From Aradus depressus (Eukaryota; Arthropoda; Insecta; Hemiptera; Aradidae): a DNA stretch of 64,000 nt. The stretch covers positions 930,001-994,000 of the forward strand of contig OY759225.1 in the NCBI GenBank assembly GCA_963662175.1, read 5' to 3'. Below, piece by piece: positions 56,807-64,000 of this stretch. Numbering within the stretch: position 1 is the stretch's first letter; every line of letters starts with the position of its first letter. The notes beneath the pieces were generated by a model. That model searched no databases, was not told the origin of the DNA, and saw only the letters and a list, made by a program, of their open reading frames with translations. The position numbers and the translations under genes are program-made.

Positions 56807-57912
56807 ACTAGCAGTTATACCCGGCGTTGCCCGGGGAACTTTGACTTTTCTCCTAATATCTCTCGTTCGAATCCTATTCATTTTTTCAACAGTAAATTCA
56901 TGATGTTATAATTTTCAATCATTCATACGGAATAAGGCTTATAGTCCTTCAACGGCAGACATCCCAGCTAGTAACATTTTAGGACCCCTGGGCACCATAG
57001 CTAGTACGCGCCATTCAACGGCGGAAACCACAGCTTAAGAACGCTTGTGACCACAAATGTGCGGACCCCACAGCTAGTACGTAGTTAGAAACGCTGGGCA
57101 TCACAGCTAGTATGTACCTTGCAACGGTGGGCTCCGCAGCTAGTATGTAGTTAGGAACGCTGGACACCACAGCCAGTATGTACCTTGCAACGGAGGACCC
57201 CACAGCTAGAACGTAGTTAGGAACGCTGGGCACCACAGCTAGTACCTATTTACTACTACTACATGTGAAATTCCATGACAATTCGATCATCTGTAAATGA
57301 CCGATCACTATCTTTATATTTAGGCTTCCCCACAACCCCCCCACCCATTCAAAATTTTGAGATATCACATAGCGCATTTTTCAATTTGCCCTCTAGGAAT
57401 ACTACATATAAAATTCCATGACAATCCGATCCGTTAAAGACTTAGCACTATCTTTATATTTAAGCCTACCCCCACAACCCCCCCTCCCGTTCGAAATTTT
57501 GAGATGTCACATAGCGTATTTTTCAATTTAGCCTTTAAGAAAACTTCATATAAACTTCCATGACAATCCGATCATCCGTTAATGACTTAGCACTATCTTT
57601 ATATTTAGGCCCCCCTTACAACCCCCCTACCGTTCAAAATTTATGGATGGCACATAGCCTATTTTTTAACTTGGATTTTAAGAATACTACATGTGAAATT
57701 TCATGATAATCCGTCCATCCGTCAATGCGCTAGAGCAATTTTTGTGCTTAGGCCCCCCCCCCCCCCCTCCAGTTGACAGCTAGGAACTCTCTTCATAAGA
57801 ACCTTCCTCGGACTTCAACGAATATTTGAAGAAAAAAAAATTAGCCGAATTGGTCCAGTCGTTCTCGAGTTTTGCGCTTAGCAAAATTAGCCAGTCATTT
57901 TTATTATATAGA
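56807..57912 (-). mobile_element. Helitron-like element, inverted, complete termini
   Basis: On - it begins A|TCTATATAATAAAAATGA (57912) and ends with the hairpin CCCGGGCAACGCCGGG, TATAACTG and CTAG|T (56808). These are the 5'-TC, 3' hairpin, CTRR and A/T target rules of Helitrons. No Rep/helicase coding; the body is ~150-bp internal repeats with G-runs and a 33-bp repeat region (56940-57245). Confidence 0.75.
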
Positions 57913-58177
57913 TTTTTCCTTGCCAACTTGCTAACAATGACTAACACCCTTAACGAACTACATTTGATGATCGATATTCGATGATTGAAAAACGAAAGAA
58001 ATCTCATTAACTAAAATAGGATATGAACTAGCTAGTTTAATGCCATAATACTTGTATTCGGTTCGCTCGATATAGTCCTCGTTATGATAACGATAACTCG
58101 TTCAGTTACCTAATGCTTAGTAAACGAACTAAATCTTTCCACTGACTTGGACCACTGGTTCATATAAACGAACGATA

Positions 58178-59320
58178 TCTATATAATAAAAATGAATGCT
58201 AAATTTTGCTAAGCGCAAAACTCGAGAACGGCTGAACCAATTCGGCTAATTTTTTTTTTCAAATATTCATTGAAGTCCGAAGAAGGTTCTTATGAAGAGA
58301 GTTCCTAGCGGTCAACTGGTGGGTGGGGGGGGGGGGGGGGGGGGGGGGGCTAAGCACAAAAATTGCTCTAGCGCATTAACGGTTGGACGGATTATCATGA
58401 AATTTCACATGTAGTATTCTTAAAAGCCAAGTTAAAAAATAGGCTATGTGGCGTCCATAAATTTTGAACGGTAGGGGGGGTTGTAAGGGGGGCCTAAATA
58501 TAAAGGGTATATATATATATAAGGTAGCGCTAAGTCATTAACGGACAAACGGATTGGCATGGAATTTCATATGTAGTTTTTTTAAAGGTCAAATAAAAAA
58601 AATAGGGTGTGTGACGTCACAAAATAGTGAACTTGAGGGGGGGGGGGTTGTAGGGGTAGGCCTAAATATAAAGATAGTGCTGTCATTAACGGATGATCGG
58701 ATAGTCATGGAATTTGACAAAAATACGGTACGTGACATCTCAAAATTTTGACCGGGAGGGGGGGTTGTGGGGTAGGCCTACATATAAAGGTAGTGATAGG
58801 TCTTTAACGGATGATCGGAATGTCATGGAATTTCACGTGTAGTATTCATAATAGACAAAAACAAAAAAAGGATATGTGACGTCTCAAAATTGTCAACAGG
58901 AGGGGGGTATGAGGGGGGGGGGGGGCAAGCATATACCTAAATGGTAGTTTCAAAAGCAATATTTAAAAATTGGCTGTGACCCTTTGGACGGGAGGGGCGG
59001 GGGTGCATTACTGCAGAATGAATCTCACATGGAGCTTTCTTAAAGATGGGATATAGCTCTAATTTTAATATGGTGAGTTTTCTAAGCATGTATTACCTAG
59101 GAGGTCCACCGTTGCACGGTAAATAATAGCTATCACCAGCGTTGTTAAGCACAAAATACCAAGGGCATCCGCTGTTGCAAGGCACATACTAGCTGCGGTG
59201 CCCAGCATTCCTAACTACATACATACTATCTGTGTTGCCCAGCGTTCCTAAGAACTTATAATATAACCTGGTTGCACAGAGTTGCAAGGCGCATACTATC
59301 TACGGTGTCCGGTGTTCTTA
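58178..59320 (+). mobile_element. Helitron-like element, head-to-head partner, 3'-truncated
   Basis: Starts A|TCTATATAATAAAAATGA at 58178 and mirrors 57912-56807 for most of its length. It ends in the 33-bp repeats (about 59170-59320) without the hairpin/CTAG terminus and runs into the SINE-derived satellite. Confidence 0.7.
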
Positions 59321-59339
59321 GGCAGCATCCAGAAACGAA

Positions 59340-60960
59340 GATGGTCAACGAAAGAAAGATTCAGATGTATCGAGAAAGTCCCATCCGAAGGACGACGTGC
59401 TCAAATTTATTTTTATCTTCCCGATTAAAACATCTGACCTAAGTGACTTGGCTAGATTTCTAGATGGCGATCCTGAGCTCGGTAGACTCCATTCTTCAAA
59501 TTTCTAGCTTTTAAACGGTTTTTAGATTTAATATTTGTTAAAACTGATGAACAACCGGGATATCTGAATCCTACACAAAAATCGAAATAAAAATGTTTTT
59601 CGAAAAACGTCAGGCTAAATACCATTCTTCAAATTTCCTGCTTTTTAACGGGTTATAGATTTAATATTTGTTAAAACTGATAGACAGATTCAGATAGTTC
59701 GGGAAAGTCCTATCCGAAGGACGACGTGCTCAAGTTATTTTTAACGTGAATGAAATTTCAACTACCCAGGTTTAGATACGTAACATACGACTCATTATCG
59801 AGTACCTGACATACGAATAGGCCCTAGATCATAGCTTAAAGTCCAAACCGAAGGACGACGTGCTCAAATTTATTTTCATCTTCCCGATTAAAACATCTGA
59901 GCTAAGAGACTTGGCTAGATTTCTAAATGGCGATCCTGAGCTCGGTAAACTCCATTCTTCAAATTTCTCGCTTCTAAACGGTTTTTAGATTAAATATTTG
60001 TTAAAACTGATGAACAACCGGGATATCTGAATCCTACACAAAAATTGAAATACAAATTTTTTTCGAAAAAAGTCGGACTAAATACCATTCTTCAAATTTC
60101 CTGCTTTTTAACGGTTTATAGATTTAATATTTGTTAAAACTGATAGACAGATTCAGATATATCGGGAAAGTCCCAACCGAAAGACGACGTGCTCAAGGTT
60201 ATTTTTAACCTAAGTGAAATTTCAGCTACCCAGGTTTAGATACATAACATACGACTCATTATCGAGTTCCTGACATACGAAAAAGCCCTCGATCATAGCT
60301 TAGAGTCCAAACCGAAAGACGACGTGCTCAAGTTATTTTTAACCTAAGTGAAATTTCAACTACCCAGGTTTAGATACGTAACATACGACTCATTATCGAG
60401 TACCCGACATACGAAAAGACCCTCGATCATAGCTTAAAGTCCAAACCGAAGGACGACGTGCTCAAATTTATTTTTATCTTCCCGATTAAAACATCTGATC
60501 TAATTGACTTGGGTAGATTTCGAAATGACGATCCTGAGCTCGGTAAACTCCATTCTTCAAATTTCTCGCTTTTAAACGGTTTTTTTTTTCGAAAAAAGTC
60601 GGACTAAATACCATTCTTCAAATTTCCTGCTTTTTAACGGTTTATAGATTTAATATTTGTTAAAACTGATAGACAGATTAAGATATATCGGGAAAGTCCT
60701 ATCCGAAGGACGACGTGCTCAAGGTTTTTTGATCCTAAGTGAAGTTTTAGCTACCTAGGTTTAGTTACATAACATAGGACTCATTATCGAGCACCTGACA
60801 TACAAAAAGGCCCTCGATCATAGCCTAAAGTCTAATCCGAAGGACGACGTGCTCAAATTTATTTTTATCTTCCCAAATAAAATATCTGACCTAAGTGCCT
60901 TGGCTAGATTTCTAAGTGGCGATCCTGAGCTCGATAGACTCCATATGTATGATAAAATAA
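59340..60960. repeat. SINE-derived complex satellite, 3-4 higher-order units
   Basis: Units of about 450-600 bp, defined by the landmark gacttggctagatttctag near 59450, 59905, 60506 and 60899. Each mixes ccattcttcaaatttcctgc blocks with atccgaaggacgacgtgctc and gcgatcctgagctcggtaga, which are recognisably the core and head of SINE family A. Confidence 0.8.
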
Positions 60961-61094
60961 GTTACCGTTTGGTTCCAACTAAAATTATCAAGGAAGAAAT
61001 GTGGAATATAAGAGTGGGCTTTGGAGATGGTAGTAGGAAGTTGGCAGGAGTGTTGGGTGATGTCACGTACCCTATGTTGAGCAGAACGTTCAAG

Positions 61095-62154
61095 TTTATA
61101 TTAATAATGCTGAAACGGGGTTTGTGGGTTTGTGTGTTTGTATGTTTGTTCCAGCATCACGCCCATACGGCTGGACGGATTTTTATGAAACTTCACATGT
61201 AGCATTCTTTTGAGCCCGATTGAATAATAGGCTATGTCGCGTCCCAAAATTTTGATCGGGAGGGGGGGTTGTAAGGGGGGCCTAAGTATATAAATAGTGC
61301 TAACTCATTAACTAATGGTCGAATTGTCATGAAATTTCACATGTAGTATTTTTAAAAGCCAAAAAGGAAAAAAAGGTGTGTGGCGTCCCAAAGTTTTGAA
61401 CGGGAGGGGGGTTGTGGGATAGGCGTAAATTTGAAGATAGTGATAGATCATTTACGGATGATCGGATTGTCATGGAATTTCTTATGTAGTATTCTTGATG
61501 GCCAAATAGAAAAATACACTATGTGACATCTTCAAAAATTGAACAGGGGGGGGGGGGGGCAAGCATAAAAAAATGCTGACTGAATAAAGGGTAATCGGAT
61601 TGTCATGAATTTCACATGTAGTAGTACCTATGTATTCGCTGTGGGGTCCGCTGTTGCAAGGCATTTACTAGCTGTGGTGCCCAGCGTTCCTAATATCGTA
61701 CTAGCTGTAGGGTCCGCCGTCGCAAGGAACATACTAGCCGTGGTGCCTAGCGTTCCTAACTACATACTAAATGTATGGTCCGCCGTCGCAAGGCACATAC
61801 TAGCTGTGGTGCCCAGCGTTCCTAACTACGTACTAAATGTGGGGTCCGCCGTCGCAAGGCACATACTAGCTGTAATGCCCAGCGTTCCTAACTTCTTACT
61901 AGCTGTGGTGCCCAGCGATGCCGAGTATTCACTAGCTGGGGTTTCCGCCGTTGAAAGGCGCATACTAGCTGTAGTGCCCAGGGGTCTTAAAAACTTACTA
62001 GCGTTACTATAGTTGAAGGACTATAAGCCTTATTCCGTATGAATAATCGAAAATTATAACATCATGAATGTGGTGTCGAAGGATTGAATAGACTTACAGG
62101 AGATATTGAGAGAAAATTCAAAGTTCCCCGGGCAACGCCGGATATTACTGCTAG
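61095..62154 (+). mobile_element. Helitron-like element, complete
   Basis: 5' tttatattaataatgctgaa acgggg; body of ~150-bp units (gtcatggaatttcacatgta...); a 33-bp array at 61640-61980; then the 3' hairpin ccccgggcaacgccgg and ctag at 62151-62154. The first base pair TC is changed to TT. Confidence 0.72.
61640..61980 (+). repeat. 33/66-bp dimeric array inside Helitron
   Basis: Two alternating 33-bp types: ctagctgtggtgcccagcgt... and ctagctgtggggtccgccgt.... Each starts with CTAG or a variant, like the element's own 3' end. The open frame (AVARHILAVVPSVPNYVL) is a by-product of the 66-bp period. Related units are at 56940-57245 (inverted) and 59100-59320. Confidence 0.85.
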
Positions 62155-64000
62155 TCTATATTAATAAAGCTGAAACGGGGTTTGTTTGTTTGTATGTTTG
62201 TTCCAGCATCACGCCCGAACCGCTGGACGGATCTTCATGAAACTTCACATGTACCGTTCTTTTGAGCCCGATTGAATAATAGGCTATGTGGCGTCCCAAA
62301 ATTTTGAACGGGAGGGGGGGTTGTAAGGGGGGCCTAAGTATATAAATAGTGCTAACTCATTAACTAATGGTCGAATTGTCATGAAATTTCACATGTAGTA
62401 TTTTTAAAAGCCAAATAGGAGAAAAATGTGTGTGGCGTCCCAAAGTTTTGAACGGGAGGGGGTGTAGGGGGGCCTAAGTATAAATATAGAGCTAACTCAT
62501 TAACTATTGGGCGAAATGTCATGAAATTTCACATGTAGTATTTTTTAAAGGCAAATAGGAAAAAAATGTGTGTGGCGTCCCAAAGTTTTGAACGGGAGGG
62601 GGTGTAGGGGGGCCTAAGTATAAATATAGAGCTAACTCATTAACTATTGGGCGAAATGTCATGAAATTTCACATGTAGTATTTTTTAAAGGCAAATAGGA
62701 AAAAAATGTGTGTGGCGTCCCAAAGTTTTGAACGGGAGGGGGGGTTGAGGGGGGCCTAAGTATAAATATAGAGCTAACTCTTTAACGGTTGGTCGGATTG
62801 TCACGAAATTTCACATGGAGTATTCCTGAAGGCCAAATAGAAAAATAAGGTGTGTGGCGTCCCAAAGTTTTGAACGGGAAGGGGGGTTGTGGGGGGGCCT
62901 AAGTATAAATATAGAGCTAGCTCATTAACGGTTGGTCGCATTGTCACGAAGTTTCACATGTAGTATTCCTGAAGACCAAATAAAAAAAAAGGTGTCTGGC
63001 GTCCCAAAATTTGAACGGGGGGGGGGCTAAGTATAAATATAGTGCTAACTCTTCAACGATTGGTCGGATTGTCACGAAATTTCTCATGTGGTATTTTAAA
63101 AGCCAAATAGAAATATAAGATGTGTGGCGACCCAAAGTTTTGAACGGGAGGGGAGGTTGTGGGGATAGGCCTAAGTATAAATATAGTGCTGGCTCATTAA
63201 CGGTTGGTCAGATTGTCACGAAATTTCACATGTAGTATTCCTGAAAGTCAAATAGAAAAATAGGCGGTGTGACGGCTCAAAATTTTGTACGGGAGGGGAG
63301 GTTGTGGGGATAGGCCTAAGTATAAATATAGTGCTAGCTCATTAACGGTTGGTCGCATTGTCACGAAGTTTCACATGTAGTATTCCTGAAGACCAAATAT
63401 AAGATAGGTAGCGACCCAAAGTTTTGAACGGGAGGGGAGGTTGTGGGGATAGGCCTAAGTATAAATATAGTGCTAGCTCATTAACGGTTGGTCGCATTGT
63501 CACGAAGTTTCCCATATAGTATTACTGAAGACCAAATAAAAAAAAAGGTGTGTGGTGTCCCAAAATTTTAAGGGGGGGGGGGGTGGGGGGGGGGGGGGAA
63601 GGCCTAAGTATAAATATAGTGCTGGCTCATCAACGGTTGGTCAGATTGTCACGAAATTTCACATGTAGTATTCCTGAAAGTCAAATAGAAAAATAGGCGG
63701 TGTGACGGCTCAAAATTTTGTACGGGAGGGGGGGTAGAGGCGGGGGGCCTAAGTATAAATATAGTGCTAGCTCAATAACGGTTGGTCGTATTGTCATGGA
63801 ATTTCACATGTAGTATTCTTTAAAGCCAAATAGAAATATAGGGTGTATATGTCACAAAATTTTGAACGGGAGGGTGGGTTGATGGGGGCCTAAGTATAAG
63901 TATAGTGATAAGTCATTAACGGATGATCGGATTGTCACGAAATTTCACATGTAGTATTCACAAAGGCCAAATAGAAAAATAGGGTGTGACGTCAAAAAAT
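62155..64000 (+). mobile_element. Helitron-like element, runs off right edge
   Basis: Begins TCTATATTAATAAAGCTGAA directly after the CTAG of its neighbour, so the two are exact head-to-tail. It contains at least 11 units of about 120-190 bp, each with a gtcacgaaatttcacatgta-like box, aaagttttgaacgggagggg and ggcctaagtataaatatagt. Confidence 0.72.

Noticed and set aside
61605..62012. 135-residue open frame (AVVPSVPNYVLAVGSAVARH)
   Set aside because: Translation of the 33/66-bp array in a Helitron-like element; no start context, and the same sequence is open elsewhere by the same cause.

Overview
The window is animal nuclear DNA, probably from an arthropod and most likely an insect. It is AT-rich, its genes are split by introns of 0.1 to 9 kb, and it is loaded with transposon remnants, tRNA-derived SINEs, minisatellites and homopolymer tracts. 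No prokaryotic operons, CRISPR arrays or rRNA genes were seen. The insect reading is an inference from the protein sequences and from (CCTAA)-like SINE tails that resemble the common insect telomere repeat.

Three conserved protein genes can be rebuilt exon by exon, with consistent splice sites and reading phases. (1) The 3' part of a SIRT6-type sirtuin lies on the + strand (four exons, 235-8211, 287 residues). It carries the catalytic His, the zinc cysteines and a basic C-terminal tail; its N-terminal half lies off the left edge. (2) A polycystin-2 (PKD2) channel lies on the - strand (17 exons, 32266 down to 8828, 775 residues). It covers a soluble N-terminus, S1, the large extracellular loop, S2-S6 with the pore, a degenerate EF-hand and a terminal helix; its start exon was not found. 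(3) An MBOAT lysophospholipid acyltransferase of the LPCAT3 / Drosophila nessy type lies on the - strand (nine exons, 51976 down to 41047, 435 residues). It keeps the MBOAT Asn and His, and again the first exon is missing. Sirt6 and PKD2 converge, with stop codons 617 bp apart. PKD2 and LPCAT3 are tandem on the same strand. Nothing suggests the three act in one pathway: one is a nuclear deacylase, one a membrane cation channel and one an ER phospholipid remodelling enzyme.

Layout. 0.2-8.2 kb: Sirt6, whose second intron holds a 94-bp tandem array and a PIF/Harbinger MITE. 8.8-32.3 kb: PKD2, whose introns hold a 5'-truncated RTE-like LINE flanked by 232-bp direct repeats, SINE copies, a 39-bp and a 62-bp minisatellite, and a 108-bp-arm foldback. 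31.3-32.0 kb: a broken unrecognised + strand gene remnant. 33-41 kb: gene-poor, with LINE debris and simple repeats. 41-52 kb: LPCAT3, whose introns hold a Harbinger-derived element, LINE fragments and SINEs. 52-56.8 kb: gene-poor, with a MITE and a 60-bp triplication. 56.8-64 kb: Helitron-like elements (a head-to-head pair, then two in tandem), separated by a satellite that appears to have grown out of a SINE.

I did not find a clearly new multi-gene system. The observations most worth following are the very long target-site-like duplications around the LINE, a minisatellite that has multiplied an intron branch-point sequence next to a PKD2 exon, hammerhead-ribozyme-like core motifs in three related repeats, the SINE-derived satellite, and a 35-bp copy of an LPCAT3 exon inside its own intron. 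All coordinates come from reading the sequence by eye; no alignment or search was run.
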